From positions 28,539-92,538 of the forward strand of contig NZ_ALOU01000066.1 of assembly GCF_000292345.1 (NCBI RefSeq): a stretch of 64,000 nt of DNA. Reading direction: 5' to 3'. A program made the translations under genes and the position numbers. Origin of the DNA: Cupriavidus sp. BIS7 (lineage in GTDB: Bacteria > Pseudomonadota > Gammaproteobacteria > Burkholderiales > Burkholderiaceae). The notes under the pieces were generated by a model. It saw nothing but the letters and a program-made list of their open reading frames with translations. It searched no databases and was not told the DNA's origin. This document shows, one piece after another, positions 36,404-46,779 of the stretch; the stretch's first letter is position 1; each line of letters begins with the position of its first letter.

Positions 36404-37342
36404 CTACTGCGACGCCCGCGTGGCGCCCCGCGCCTCGCGTCCCTCCCGCATCAGCGACTGCACATCGTCGATCCACCCCTGGAAGCGCTTCACCGCGTGC
36501 GCCCTCTGTTCCGGCGTGGTCAGGTTGGCGATTGTCACGGTCAGGTTGATTCCCGCATCGGTGCTGTGCTGCTGGCCCGCAGCCGGACGCTGCCAGTCGT
36601 CGGCGTACCGTCGCAGCATGTCCTCCGCCTGCGCCCTGGACGGGCGCGTGGTGGAGATCTCGCGCGCCAGCGCCACCCACGCCTGCTGACGCCGCACGCG
36701 TTCGCTGTAGCGGGCGTCGGCGTTCAGCATGTATGGCCCCATCGCGTCACGGATAGCCTTTTCCTGGTCGCGAGAAAAGCTCCCGTAGACCAGCTTGGCG
36801 TAATCCATGATCTTGTCGAAGCGGGCGTCGGTGCGCTCGTCGGCATCGGCCTTCAGGTACTGCTTGCGATACTTCGTGTTGCTTTCGGCGAACTTTGACT
36901 CCATGCGCCGGATCTGCTCGGGCGACAGGGTCAGCATCAAGTCTGCAACGTCAGGAATCGCGCTGTCGTACGCCTGCCGGCCCATCCGCTGGGTATCCTG
37001 CTGGACCTGCCGGATCATCGAGGCATCGACCGGCCCGGCCACTTCGCCCTTTACCCGGGCCAGCACCCTGGCGACTTCGGGCAGCTGGCTGCGCCGGTGC
37101 CAGGCAAAGAAGCGGTCGATGGCATCACGCGTTGGCGGCTCCTGGGCATCGGAAACGTCTACGTAGTGGTCCACCCACCAGTAGGCGAGCCGGTCGCCCT
37201 GCTGGTAGCCGAGTTTCATGGCGTTGCAGCCACCCAACGCTGCTACCACGGCAAACGCCGCCAGCCACGCCAGCGCGCGATGTGACCAAATGTGAACAAC
37301 GGTAACGCCGCGTGATCGCACCGGTCTGGCCCGGGGGGGCAT
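36404..37342 (-). CDS. DUF6279-type lipoprotein of unknown function
   Basis: Predicted lipoprotein: the helix ALAWLAAFAVVAALGGC ends in a lipobox (LGGC), so the mature protein would start at that cysteine and be anchored to a membrane by a lipid. The mature part of about 280 residues is helical and rich in Arg and Ala, with MKLGYQQGDRLAYWWVDHYVD right after the lipobox (quoted in part), a pattern I associate with DUF6279. The start is uncertain: ATG 37342 or GTG 37321 both fit and neither has a good ribosome site. It is divergent from glmU across 164 bases. Confidence 0.8.
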   Translation of the reverse strand: MPPRARPVRSRGVTVVHIWSHRALAWLAAFAVVAALGGCNAMKLGYQQGDRLAYWWVDHYVDVSDAQEPPTRDAIDRFFAWHRRSQLPEVARVLARVKGEVAGPVDASMIRQVQQDTQRMGRQAYDSAIPDVADLMLTLSPEQIRRMESKFAESNTKYRKQYLKADADERTDARFDKIMDYAKLVYGSFSRDQEKAIRDAMGPYMLNADARYSERVRRQQAWVALAREISTTRPSRAQAEDMLRRYADDWQRPAAGQQHSTDAGINLTVTIANLTTPEQRAHAVKRFQGWIDDVQSLMREGREARGATRASQ

Positions 37343-37506
37343 GCTAGAATCTGCGCGCGTAAATATGGGGGTGGTGGATCGCCCGCCAGCCCAAGCGTGG
37401 CAACGGTTTGGCCGCATCCAGCCAGTTCGGCGCAATGCCCGGCGCGATGCTTCCAGGCTTGGGATCTCCAGCTTCTTCTCAGACACACTCACTTAGGAAC
37501 CTCCTT

Positions 37507-38871
37507 GTGAATATCGTCATTCTTGCCGCGGGCATGGGCAAGCGGATGAACTCCGCGCTACCCAAGGTACTGCACCCGGTGGCCGGCCAGCCGATGCTGT
37601 CCCACGTTCTCGACACCGCCCGCACGCTGTCGCCGTCGCGGCTGGTCGTGGTGGTGGGCCATGGCGCCGAGCACGTGCGCGAAGCCGTCGCTGCTGACGA
37701 TGTTGCCTTCGCCGAGCAGGCTCAGCAACTGGGCACCGGCCACGCCGTGATGCAGGCGCTTCCGCTGCTTGACGACAACCAGCCCACGCTGGTGCTGTAC
37801 GGCGACGTGCCGCTGACTTCGGCTGCCACGCTGAAGAACCTCGTGCAGGCCGCCGGCGCCGAGCGTCTGGGAGTGCTGACCGTCGAGATGCCTGATCCTA
37901 CCGGATATGGCCGTATCGTTCGCGACGCCGCCGGCAACATCGTGCGTATCGTCGAACAGAAGGATGCCAGCGAGGAAGTCCGCGCGATTCGTGAAATCAA
38001 CACCGGCATCATCGTCTGCCCGACGGCGCATCTGCGCCGCTGGCTGGCCACGCTGCGCAACGACAACGCGCAGGGCGAGTACTACCTGACCGACACCATC
38101 GAGCGCGCCGCCAACGAAGGCGTGGAGATTGTGTCGGCCCAGCCGGCCGCGCTGTGGGAGACGCTGGGCGTCAACAGCAAGGTCCAGCTTGCCGAGATCG
38201 AACGCATTCATCAGCGCAACATCGCCCAGCGCCTGCTGGAAGCGGGCGTGACGCTGCTCGATCCCGCGCGCATCGACGTGCGCGGCGAACTGACCTGTGG
38301 CCGCGACGTAACCATCGACGTGGGCTGCGTGTTCGAAGGCCGCGTGCACCTGGAAGATGGCGTGTACGTTGGCGCACACTGCGTGATCCGCAATACGACG
38401 ATTGGCGCCGGCTCGCGCATCCAGCCGTTCTGCCACTTCGAGGACGCGAAGGTCGGGCCGGACGGCCGCATCGGCCCATACGCGCGTCTGCGCCCGGGCG
38501 CCGAGTTGGGCCGGGACGTGCATGTCGGCAACTTCGTCGAGATCAAGAACAGCCAGATCGCCGACCACAGCAAGGCCAATCACCTGGCCTACGTGGGCGA
38601 CGCCACGGTGGGGCAGCGCGTCAACATTGGCGCGGGTACCATCACCTGCAACTATGACGGCGTGAACAAGCACCGCACGGTGATCGAGGACGATGTGTTC
38701 ATCGGCTCCGACACCCAGCTGGTGGCGCCGGTCACGCTGCGCCGCGGCGCGACGATTGGCGCGGGCACCACGCTGACCAAGGAGGCGCCGGCCGACAAGC
38801 TGACGCTGTCGCGCGCCAAGCAGATGACCGTCGATGCGTGGCAGCGTCCGGTCAAGCAACCGAAAAAATAA
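37507..38871 (+). CDS. glmU: Bifunctional GlcNAc-1-P uridyltransferase / GlcN-1-P acetyltransferase
   Basis: Makes UDP-GlcNAc, the precursor of peptidoglycan and LPS. The N-terminal pyrophosphorylase domain has LAAGMGKRMNSALPKVLHP and the C-terminal left-handed beta helix shows hexapeptide repeats ending with HLAYVGDATVG, NIGAGTITCNYDGVNKHRT (part) and KEAPADKLTLSRAKQ. 454 residues from GTG 37507, chosen because AGGA at 37495-37498 is eight bases upstream and the product then starts MNIVILAAG. glmS follows 13 bases later. Confidence 0.98.
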   Translation: MNIVILAAGMGKRMNSALPKVLHPVAGQPMLSHVLDTARTLSPSRLVVVVGHGAEHVREAVAADDVAFAEQAQQLGTGHAVMQALPLLDDNQPTLVLYGDVPLTSAATLKNLVQAAGAERLGVLTVEMPDPTGYGRIVRDAAGNIVRIVEQKDASEEVRAIREINTGIIVCPTAHLRRWLATLRNDNAQGEYYLTDTIERAANEGVEIVSAQPAALWETLGVNSKVQLAEIERIHQRNIAQRLLEAGVTLLDPARIDVRGELTCGRDVTIDVGCVFEGRVHLEDGVYVGAHCVIRNTTIGAGSRIQPFCHFEDAKVGPDGRIGPYARLRPGAELGRDVHVGNFVEIKNSQIADHSKANHLAYVGDATVGQRVNIGAGTITCNYDGVNKHRTVIEDDVFIGSDTQLVAPVTLRRGATIGAGTTLTKEAPADKLTLSRAKQMTVDAWQRPVKQPKK

Positions 38872-38884
38872 GAGGGGTTAAAGC

Positions 38885-40723
38885 ATGTGTGGCATCGTTG
38901 GAGCGGTTTCGCACCGCAATATCGTTCCGGTACTGATCGAAGGCCTGCGCCGGCTCGAATACCGTGGCTATGATTCGTGCGGCGTGGCCGTGGTGCGGGA
39001 CGCCATCCTCGAACGCGCGCGTACCGTATCGCGCGTGGCCGACCTGGACACGCAGACGCAGTCGTCGGGCCTGGCAGGCCAGCTTGGCATCGCCCACACG
39101 CGCTGGGCCACGCATGGCAAGCCCGACACCGTCAACGCCCACCCGCACTTCTCGGACGAGACGATCGCGCTGGTTCACAACGGCATCATCGAGAACTACG
39201 AGCCGCTGCGCGACGAACTGCGCGCGGTTGGCTACGGCTTCGAGTCGCAGACCGATACCGAAGTGGTTGCCCACCTGATCCACCAGGCCTACACGTACCC
39301 CAGCAGCGCCACGCGTGGCGACCTGTTCGGCTCGGTGCGCGCGGTAACCAAGCGCCTGCACGGCGCGTACGCAATTGCCGTGGTCGCCAAAGACCAGCCG
39401 GATGTGGTGGTCGGCGCGCGCGCCGGTTCGCCGCTGGTGGTGGCGCTGGGCGATAACGAATCGTTCCTGGCCTCGGACGCGCTGGCCGTGGCCGGCACCG
39501 CCAACCGCATCGTCTACCTGGAAGAGGGCGACGTGGTGGAACTGACGCGCGCCGGCGCGAAGATCCGCGACGTGCGCGACCACGAAGTGCATCGCGAAGT
39601 GCGCGTGGTGGAAGCCCACGCCGCTGCCGTCGAGCTTGGCCCGTACCGCCATTTCATGCAGAAGGAAATCTTCGAGCAGCCGCGCGCGCTGGGCGACACG
39701 CTGGAAGGCATCTCCGCGATTACGCCGGAGCTGTTCGGCGACAACGCCGCGTCGGTGTTCGCCGGGATCGACAGCGTGCTGATCCTGGCCTGCGGCACGA
39801 GCTACTACTCGGGCTGCACGGCCAAGTACTGGCTTGAGTCGATTGCGAAGATCCCGACCCAGGTGGAAGTGGCCAGCGAATACCGCTACCGCGACACCGT
39901 GCCGAATCCGCGCGCGCTGGTGGTGGTGATCTCGCAATCGGGCGAGACCGCCGACACGATGGCCGCGCTGCGCCACGCCCGCTCGCTGGGCCACCAGCAC
40001 ACGCTGGCCGTTTGCAACGTGGCGACGAGCGCGATGGTGCGTGAGACCGAGCTGCGCTTCCTGACGCGCGCCGGTACCGAGATTGGCGTGGCGTCGACCA
40101 AGGCTTTCACGACGCAGCTCGCGGCGCTGTACATGCTGACGCTGGCGCTGGCCAAGGTGCGTGGCCACGTGACCGAAGCGCAGGAAGCGGAAGCACTGGC
40201 CAACCTGCGCCACCTGCCGGCCGCGCTGCATGGCGTGCTGGCGCTGGAGCCGCAGATCATCGCCTGGTCCGAGGACTTTGCGCGCCGCGAAAACGCGCTG
40301 TTCCTGGGCCGCGGCCTGCACTATCCGATCGCACTGGAAGGCGCGCTCAAGCTCAAGGAAATCTCGTACATCCACGCTGAAGCGTATCCGGCCGGCGAGC
40401 TTAAGCACGGGCCGCTGGCACTGGTGACCGAGGCAATGCCGGTGGTCACCGTGGCGCCGAATGACGCGCTGCTGGAAAAGCTGAAGTCGAACATCCAGGA
40501 AGTGCGTGCGCGTGGCGGCCGCCTGTACGTGTTCGCCGATTCCGATACGCACATCCAGTCGTCGGACGGCATCCAGGTGATCCGCATGCCCGAGCACTAC
40601 GGCGCGCTCTCGCCGATCCTGCACGTGGTGCCGCTGCAACTGCTGGCGTACCACACGGCCTGCGCACGCGGCACGGACGTGGACAAGCCGCGCAACCTGG
40701 CCAAGTCGGTGACGGTGGAGTAA
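38885..40723 (+). CDS. glmS: Glutamine-fructose-6-phosphate aminotransferase
   Basis: Makes glucosamine-6-phosphate from fructose-6-phosphate and glutamine. 612 residues. Catalytic Cys2 is exposed after Met removal (MCGIVGAVSHRN). The glutaminase domain (1-240) includes HTRWATHGKP and HNGIIENYEPLR; two SIS domains follow with ACGTSYYSGC, SQSGETADTM and STKAFTTQ; the C-terminus ends NLAKSVTVE. Forms a two-gene unit with glmU, tying both ends of the UDP-GlcNAc pathway together. A hairpin follows at 40770. Confidence 0.99.
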   Translation: MCGIVGAVSHRNIVPVLIEGLRRLEYRGYDSCGVAVVRDAILERARTVSRVADLDTQTQSSGLAGQLGIAHTRWATHGKPDTVNAHPHFSDETIALVHNGIIENYEPLRDELRAVGYGFESQTDTEVVAHLIHQAYTYPSSATRGDLFGSVRAVTKRLHGAYAIAVVAKDQPDVVVGARAGSPLVVALGDNESFLASDALAVAGTANRIVYLEEGDVVELTRAGAKIRDVRDHEVHREVRVVEAHAAAVELGPYRHFMQKEIFEQPRALGDTLEGISAITPELFGDNAASVFAGIDSVLILACGTSYYSGCTAKYWLESIAKIPTQVEVASEYRYRDTVPNPRALVVVISQSGETADTMAALRHARSLGHQHTLAVCNVATSAMVRETELRFLTRAGTEIGVASTKAFTTQLAALYMLTLALAKVRGHVTEAQEAEALANLRHLPAALHGVLALEPQIIAWSEDFARRENALFLGRGLHYPIALEGALKLKEISYIHAEAYPAGELKHGPLALVTEAMPVVTVAPNDALLEKLKSNIQEVRARGGRLYVFADSDTHIQSSDGIQVIRMPEHYGALSPILHVVPLQLLAYHTACARGTDVDKPRNLAKSVTVE

Positions 40724-40769
40724 GCGCGGAGCGGATGCGCTGCTTTCTTTTCTCTAGCGCAGTGCCATC

Positions 40770-40796
40770 ACAAGGGCCGCCTTCGGGTGGCCCTTG

Positions 40797-40797
<1 letters not shown>
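40770..40797. terminator. Hairpin between glmS and the diguanylate cyclase gene
   Basis: ACAAGGGCCGCC pairs with GGTGGCCCTTGT around a TTCG tetraloop, 12 pairs with one G-T. Its last base is the first base of the stop triplet of the convergent cyclase gene. It probably serves both transcripts, though neither strand shows a T-run after it, so intrinsic termination is not assured. Confidence 0.6.
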
Positions 40798-42026
<1,229 letters not shown>

Positions 42027-42386
42027 GCGGGGCGGGGTGCGCTCGGGTGCAACGCCGCCAAGGGGTCTTCCCCGGCGGGCGAAAAGTGATGGCGACGGCT
42101 AGTCGCCTGAAACGCGATTCTACGTTCGTTTCATACCCCGGCCGTGACAGCCTTCGGACGGGTTGCCAACGACTTGCGAATGCGTTGCCGAAGCAGGCTG
42201 GTGACAGTGGCCGGCCCCCGCCGTCTACCGTCCGGTAACCCCCACCCCGGATGGGACATTGCGTTTCGCGGTATCCTTGCCGGGCTGCCGCGTTTGCGCC
42301 CCTTGCCTGGTGCCGCGCGGCGCGCCTGTCCCGGACCTGCATCATGCCGCCCGGGCCCCACGGCGCCTCAAGTCATTGCACACCAT
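42027..42386. other. Intergenic region between the cyclase gene and ribA
   Basis: 360 bases between two divergent starts. The frame upstream of ribA stays open for 81 codons, but its predicted sequence is arginine- and proline-rich and resembles translated high-GC noncoding DNA. The only structure I note is TACCG-TC-CGGTA at 42226-42237. No FMN riboswitch blocks are visible. Confidence 0.5.
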
Positions 42387-42983
42387 ATGAAAGACCTAGA
42401 AAGTGAGCTGATCGACTCAGCCCGGCTGCCAACCCGCTATGGCGAATTCACCGCCCACGCCTTCCAGGGCGTGGACACGGGTACCGAACACCTTGCGCTG
42501 TCCATGGGCGACATTTCCGGCGAGCACGTGCTCGTTCGCCTGCATTCGGAATGTCTGACTGGCGACGTATTCGGCTCCTGCCGCTGTGACTGCGGCGAGC
42601 AGCTCGACCTGGCGATGCGAAAGATCGCCGAAGAGGGACGCGGCATCCTTTTGTACCTGCGTGGCCACGAGGGCCGCGGTATCGGCTTGTCGAACAAGAT
42701 TCGCGCCTATGCATTGCAGGATGGCGGACTCGATACGGTCGACGCCAATCTGGCGCTGGGCCAGGCAATCGATTCGCGCACCTATGCCTTTGCGGCCGAT
42801 TTTCTGCGCCAGTGGGGCGTGACGTCGGTTCGCCTGATGAGCAACAACCCGGTCAAGATCAGGGCGCTTGAAGATGCCGGCATCAAGGTGACCGAGCAGA
42901 TGCGCCATATCGTGCCGCCGAACTCGGAGAACGAGAAGTACCTGGCAACCAAGCGGTCGCGCATGGGACACCTGCTGGACTGA
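42387..42983 (+). CDS. ribA: GTP cyclohydrolase II
   Basis: First step of riboflavin synthesis from GTP. 198 residues from ATG 42387 (MKDLESELIDSARLPTRYGE). The zinc site is the cysteine cluster in TGDVFGSCRCDCGEQL, followed by YLRGHEGRGIGLSNKI and the GTP-binding VRLMSNNPVKIRALED. It is the single-domain form, without a fused DHBP synthase. A strong terminator follows at 43035. Confidence 0.97.
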   Translation: MKDLESELIDSARLPTRYGEFTAHAFQGVDTGTEHLALSMGDISGEHVLVRLHSECLTGDVFGSCRCDCGEQLDLAMRKIAEEGRGILLYLRGHEGRGIGLSNKIRAYALQDGGLDTVDANLALGQAIDSRTYAFAADFLRQWGVTSVRLMSNNPVKIRALEDAGIKVTEQMRHIVPPNSENEKYLATKRSRMGHLLD

Positions 42984-43034
42984 GTCACGCCAAGATCGCC
43001 TGCCTGCTTTCGCCGGTTGCCAGGGCTGGCATTA

Positions 43035-43068
43035 AAAGCGCTTCCAGAAGGAAGCGCTTTTTCATTTT
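43035..43068 (+). terminator. Rho-independent terminator of ribA
   Basis: AAAGCGCTTCC (43035-43045) pairs perfectly with GGAAGCGCTTT (43050-43060) around AGAA, and the T-rich tail TTTTTCATTTT follows. Confidence 0.95.
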
Positions 43069-43185
43069 CACGCAGAAATCGAAATCAATATCACTCGCAT
43101 AATCGTCGGCGAGTATCGCCAAATGGCACGAAGCCCGCGCCGGGCTTGATCTTCCGGGCTCTGGAATTACCATGAGAAACACCGC

Positions 43186-43209
43186 TGCGTGTCTGCGTGT
43201 CTGCGTGTC
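43186..43209. repeat. Three tandem TGCGTGTC units in the bacterioferritin leader
   Basis: TGCGTGTC is repeated at 43186-43193, 43194-43201 and 43202-43209, ending 15 bases before the bfr ATG and directly before its CTGGAGGG ribosome site. A change in copy number would alter the 5' untranslated region. Confidence 0.88.
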
Positions 43210-43224
43210 TCTGGAGGGCATGTC

Positions 43225-43701
43225 ATGAAGGCTGATAAAAAGGTTATCCAATTACTGAATGGCCAACTCAAGCATGAGCTGACCGCCATCAATCAGTATT
43301 TCCTGCATGCGCGCATGTACGGCCATTGGGGACTCAAGGAGCTTGGCAAGCACGAGTACGACGAGTCGATCGAGGAGATGAAGCATGCGGACAAGCTGAT
43401 CGAACGCATCCTGCTGCTCGATGGCCTGCCCAACCTGCAGGACCTGGACAAGCTGCTGCTTGGCGAGAACACCGAGGAGATGCTCGGCTGCGACCTCAAG
43501 CTCGAACTCGCATCGCAGGCCACCAGCAAGGATGCGATCAAGTATTGCGAATCGGTCGGCGACTATGTCTCGCGCGATGTCCTGTGCGAAATTCTCTCCG
43601 ACACGGAAAACCACATCGACTGGCTGCAGACGCAGCTTGAACTGATCGGCAAGGTCGGCCTGCAGAACTACCTGCAGACCGCGATGGGCGGGGTCGAATA
43701 A
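43225..43701 (+). CDS. bfr: Bacterioferritin
   Basis: Iron-storage protein that forms a 24-mer with haem at subunit interfaces. The 158 residues from ATG 43225 carry ferroxidase ligands E18, E51 and H54 and the haem ligand M52 (EEMKHADKLIERI), with the later DTENHIDWL segment supplying more ligands. GGAGG lies seven bases before the ATG. I looked for a Fur box in the AT-richer stretch at 43076-43105 and found no match good enough to claim. Confidence 0.97.
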   Translation: MKADKKVIQLLNGQLKHELTAINQYFLHARMYGHWGLKELGKHEYDESIEEMKHADKLIERILLLDGLPNLQDLDKLLLGENTEEMLGCDLKLELASQATSKDAIKYCESVGDYVSRDVLCEILSDTENHIDWLQTQLELIGKVGLQNYLQTAMGGVE

Positions 43702-43782
43702 ACCCGTCTCCTGCAGGTTTTTTCCATATCGGCTACACTGCGCCCCGCACCTCGGTACCGCCCATCAGGGCCGGCATCCCAC

Positions 43783-43857
43783 GGCGGGGTGGCAGAGTGG
43801 TTATGCGACGGCCTGCAAAGCCGTTTACGACGGTTCGATTCCGTATCCCCGCCTCCA
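43783..43857 (+). tRNA. tRNA-Cys (GCA)
   Basis: A full cloverleaf: acceptor GGCGGGG (43783-43789) pairs with CCCCGCC (43847-43853), discriminator T and encoded CCA at 43854-43857. The anticodon GCA is at 43815-43817 in CCTGCAAAG, and the T-arm loop reads TTCGATT. 75 bases including CCA. Confidence 0.97.
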
Positions 43858-44216
43858 ATTCCCCTGTTCCCTTTTTGTTAGCCGCGATCATCGTCGCGAC
43901 CCAACATCGTCATCGTGACGCTCTATGCTTGGGCGCCAAGCGCTGGCGCATTTCGTGCTGCGTAAACGCACACGAATGCGGTCATGCGTGGCAGACGTCG
44001 CATCAGGTCATCTCCCTCTGGAAAGTCTGCCTCGATTGGGATACTGTCGGGCCGGGCATGCACCAAACATCAGCATTACATCGCTCTCGCTGGCGCATGC
44101 CTGTCGCACGACATGCTTGGTTTCAGATACCGGCACAGGGCGACATAACAGTATCTGACCATGCAGGGCTTCCATGGCGATTCGTCCGGACGTGATGAAA
44201 AATACAGAGGCTCCAA
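43858..44216. other. Intergenic region between tRNA-Cys and the GNAT gene
   Basis: 359 bases with lower GC in places. A frame from within the tRNA stays open here but its sequence does not look like protein, and no known RNA or repeat is visible. CCCTTTTTGTT at 43867-43877 could be the end of the tRNA transcript. I see nothing else to support. Confidence 0.5.
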
Positions 44217-44660
44217 ATGATTAAGGACATGCGAATCCGCGCGGCGCAGCCGTCGGATGCGTCTGCGATCGGTGCCGTACTGGAGCGGTGCGGATTGCCC
44301 GTGGATGATCTTCCGCGGCTGGTTGGCGAGTTCCACGTGGCAGTACTCGAATCGCAGGTGGTGGGATGTGCGTGCGCCGAGTTGTTCGGGGATACGGCTA
44401 TCGTGCGATCGGTGGCGGTGCTGCGCGAGTGGCGCGACCAGGGTATTGCCAGCCATCTCGTCAACGCCGTGATGATGCGCGCCCGCGCCAATGGCAGCCG
44501 CCGTGCCGTGCTGCTGACTTCCACTTGCCCGAGCTACTTCGCGCGCTACGGCTTTACGCTGATTCACGCGTCGAAACTGCCGATCGAAGTGCTCGAGAGC
44601 AAGGAGTTCCAGCGCATGCGCAATACCAGTGCGCTGTGCATGTCCTGCGACCTCGTCTGA
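44217..44660 (+). CDS. GNAT acetyltransferase, ArsN2-like
   Basis: Acetyl-CoA-dependent N-acetyltransferase of 147 residues. Motif A with the acetyl-CoA loop is VAVLREWRDQGIASHLVNAV; the preceding strand holds GCACAELFGDTAIVRSV, and LLTSTCPSYFARYGFTLI closes the fold. The last two stretches resemble the ArsN2 group (arsinothricin-type acetyltransferases) and ArgA C-domains. No arsenic genes are nearby, so the substrate is open. AGAGG lies six bases before ATG 44217. Confidence 0.82.
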   Translation: MIKDMRIRAAQPSDASAIGAVLERCGLPVDDLPRLVGEFHVAVLESQVVGCACAELFGDTAIVRSVAVLREWRDQGIASHLVNAVMMRARANGSRRAVLLTSTCPSYFARYGFTLIHASKLPIEVLESKEFQRMRNTSALCMSCDLV

Positions 44661-44734
44661 GCATCGTCGGCAGGAATCCGCGAAAGCGTCAATAATCGGG
44701 GCTCCACTTTTCGCATGCGCATCGAGGAGACCCC

Positions 44735-45718
44735 ATGCCGACAACCGTCCGCGCCGTTCGCCTTCACGAGTTTGGATCGCCGCAGGTGATGCGGCTCGAA
44801 TCCGTAGAGTTGCCGCCTCCCGCAGCAGGTGAAGCGCGCGTGCGGCACACGGCGATCGGCTTCAATTTCATCGACATCTACCAGCGGCGCGGCACTTATC
44901 CGTTGCCTGCCGGCACAGGCCTGGGCCATGAGGCCGCGGGCGTGGTCGAGGCGGTGGGCGAAGGCGTGACCGATGTCCGCGTCGGTGACCGTGTCGCGTA
45001 CATGAATGCGGGGCTCGGCGCCTATGCCGAAGGCCGCAACGTCCCCGTGGACAAGCTCGTGAAGCTGCCAGACGCACTCGGTGACGAGCAGGCCGCCGCG
45101 GTGATCTTCAAGGGCATGACCGCGCAGTACCTGGTTCGGCATACCTATGCGGTGAAGCCTGGCGACACGGTGCTGGTGCATGCCGCCGCTGGCGGCGTCG
45201 GGCAGATACTGAGCAGCTGGGCGAAGGCACTTGGCGCACGCGTGATCGGCACGGCGGGCTCGCCGGCGAAGTGCGAAATCGCGAAGGCGGCAGGATGCGA
45301 TATCGCCATCGACTACAGCCATGGCGACTGGGTCAAGCAGGTGCGCGATGCCACCGGCGGACGCGGCGTGAACGTGGTCTACGACGCGGTGGGCAAGGAC
45401 ACGTTCCTCGGCTCACTCGACTGCGCACAGACGTTCGGCATGGTGGTGCTCTATGGCGCCGCGTCGGGCCCGGCGCCGGCCATCGAGCCGGAACTGCTCA
45501 ACAAGAAGGGGTGCCTGTATCTGACGCGCCCGTCGGTATTCCCGCACAACGCGGACGCCACGCGCTTCCGCGCCAATGCGAAGGACCTGTTCGACGCCAT
45601 TGCGGCTGGCCACGTGAAGGTCGAGATTGGCGCGCGCTTTGCACTGGCCGATGTGGCGCGGGCGCATGAAGCCGCGGAGCGCCGGGAGACCACTGGCGCA
45701 ATCCTGTTACTGCCCTGA
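44735..45718 (+). CDS. NADPH:quinone oxidoreductase (zeta-crystallin type)
   Basis: Medium-chain reductase of 327 residues that transfers one or two electrons from NADPH to quinones. GEARVRHTAIGFNFIDIYQRRG and GLGHEAAGVVEAVGEGV are the N-terminal family signature; the Rossmann motif is VHAAAGGVGQILSSWAKAL. No zinc-binding cysteines are present, as expected for this subgroup. GAGGAGA precedes the ATG. It ends 14 bases from the convergent LysR gene. Confidence 0.93.
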   Translation: MPTTVRAVRLHEFGSPQVMRLESVELPPPAAGEARVRHTAIGFNFIDIYQRRGTYPLPAGTGLGHEAAGVVEAVGEGVTDVRVGDRVAYMNAGLGAYAEGRNVPVDKLVKLPDALGDEQAAAVIFKGMTAQYLVRHTYAVKPGDTVLVHAAAGGVGQILSSWAKALGARVIGTAGSPAKCEIAKAAGCDIAIDYSHGDWVKQVRDATGGRGVNVVYDAVGKDTFLGSLDCAQTFGMVVLYGAASGPAPAIEPELLNKKGCLYLTRPSVFPHNADATRFRANAKDLFDAIAAGHVKVEIGARFALADVARAHEAAERRETTGAILLLP

Positions 45719-45731
45719 GTTCGGCGGTGCG

Positions 45732-46658
45732 CTACCAGCCGTGGTAGGGCGCGGCGGGGTCGTAGCGGCCGAAGCGCTCCGCGAGGAAGTCGACGAACGC
45801 ACGCACCCGCGCCGACAGCTTGTCACGCGACAGATACACCGCATGGATGTCGGCCGGGGGCGCGGACCATTCCGGCAGCACCTGCCGCAGCCGGCCGGAG
45901 CGCAGCAATGGTGCGACATCCCATTCGGACCGCAGCAGGATGCCGTGGCCCTGCAGGGCCCAGTTGACGGCCACTTCGCCATCGTTGGTTGCGGCGGGGC
46001 CGCGCACCTTGACGGTCTCCTGCCGTTCGGCGGACTGGTGGTGGCGAAGGTGCCACGTGCCATACGCCGCCTCGCTTTCGCGGATCACGATGCAGCGGTG
46101 CTGCGCCAGTGCGCGTGGCGAGGCGGGTTCCCCATGGCGGGCGAGATAGGCAGGTGCGGCGCACAGCAGCCGGCTGTTGAGCGCGAGCCGGCGCGCATTG
46201 AGGCGCGCGTCGGGCAGATCGCCAACAAGGATGCCGACGTCGTAGCCTTCCTCGGTCAGGTTCAGCGCGCGATCGGTCAACTGAAGCTGCACTTCAACGT
46301 CCGGGTAGGCCAGCAGGAAGTCGCCAATCATCGGCGCCAGGTGGCGGCGCCCGAACCCAAGCGTTGCGTTGACCCGCAACAGCCCGCGCGGCGCCACGCG
46401 GCTGCCGCCCAGACCCATTTCGAGCTCCTCAAGCTCGGACAGGATTCTTCCGCCCTGCGCAAGATAGGCCTCGCCCTCTGGCGTGACCGATAGCCTGCGC
46501 GTGGTGCGATTCAGCAGCCGTACGCCCAGCCGTGCCTCAAGTGCGGCCAGCCGCTTGCTGGCGGCGGACGGTGTAACGCCAAGCTGCTGGGCGGCTCCGG
46601 CAAGGCTGCCGCGCTTGACCAGCAGCACGAAAAACGCGAGGTCGGAGAAGGCATCCAT
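45732..46658 (-). CDS. LysR-family transcriptional regulator
   Basis: 308 residues: an N-terminal winged helix-turn-helix (SLAGAAQQLGVTPSAASKRL, ARLGVRLLNRTTRRLSVTPE) and a C-terminal effector-binding domain. It is divergent from the LeuC-like gene across 121 bases, the usual arrangement for a LysR regulator and its target, so it probably controls the LeuC/LeuD/dehalogenase unit. The effector is unknown. Confidence 0.93.
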   Translation of the reverse strand: MDAFSDLAFFVLLVKRGSLAGAAQQLGVTPSAASKRLAALEARLGVRLLNRTTRRLSVTPEGEAYLAQGGRILSELEELEMGLGGSRVAPRGLLRVNATLGFGRRHLAPMIGDFLLAYPDVEVQLQLTDRALNLTEEGYDVGILVGDLPDARLNARRLALNSRLLCAAPAYLARHGEPASPRALAQHRCIVIRESEAAYGTWHLRHHQSAERQETVKVRGPAATNDGEVAVNWALQGHGILLRSEWDVAPLLRSGRLRQVLPEWSAPPADIHAVYLSRDKLSARVRAFVDFLAERFGRYDPAAPYHGW

Positions 46659-46701
46659 CGTCTGCTTGATTCGTGAATGACAGGCACGAATGTAAGTCGG
46701 T

Positions 46702-46718
46702 TCGCGAAATTATAGCGA
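46702..46718. promoter_or_regulatory. Candidate LysR operator
   Basis: TCGC (46702-46705) and GCGA (46715-46718) form an interrupted palindrome around GAAATTATA in the divergent region between the LysR gene and the LeuC-like gene. LysR proteins favour AT-rich interrupted dyads with a T-N-A pattern. The spacing is slightly long, so this is a candidate only. Confidence 0.35.
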
Positions 46719-46779
46719 TGGATTCCGCGATTAGACTTCAGCCATTCCATCGTTTTCTCCTCTTGCGCGAGGCAAGGTC

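Noticed and set aside
42144..42386. 81-codon N-terminal extension of ribA
   Set aside because: The extension is Arg/Pro/Gly-rich and the product from ATG 42387 already has the full GTP cyclohydrolase II length.
43076..43105. Possible Fur box upstream of bfr
   Set aside because: The stretch is AT-richer and has several AATC/ATA steps but does not match the 19-base Fur consensus well enough.
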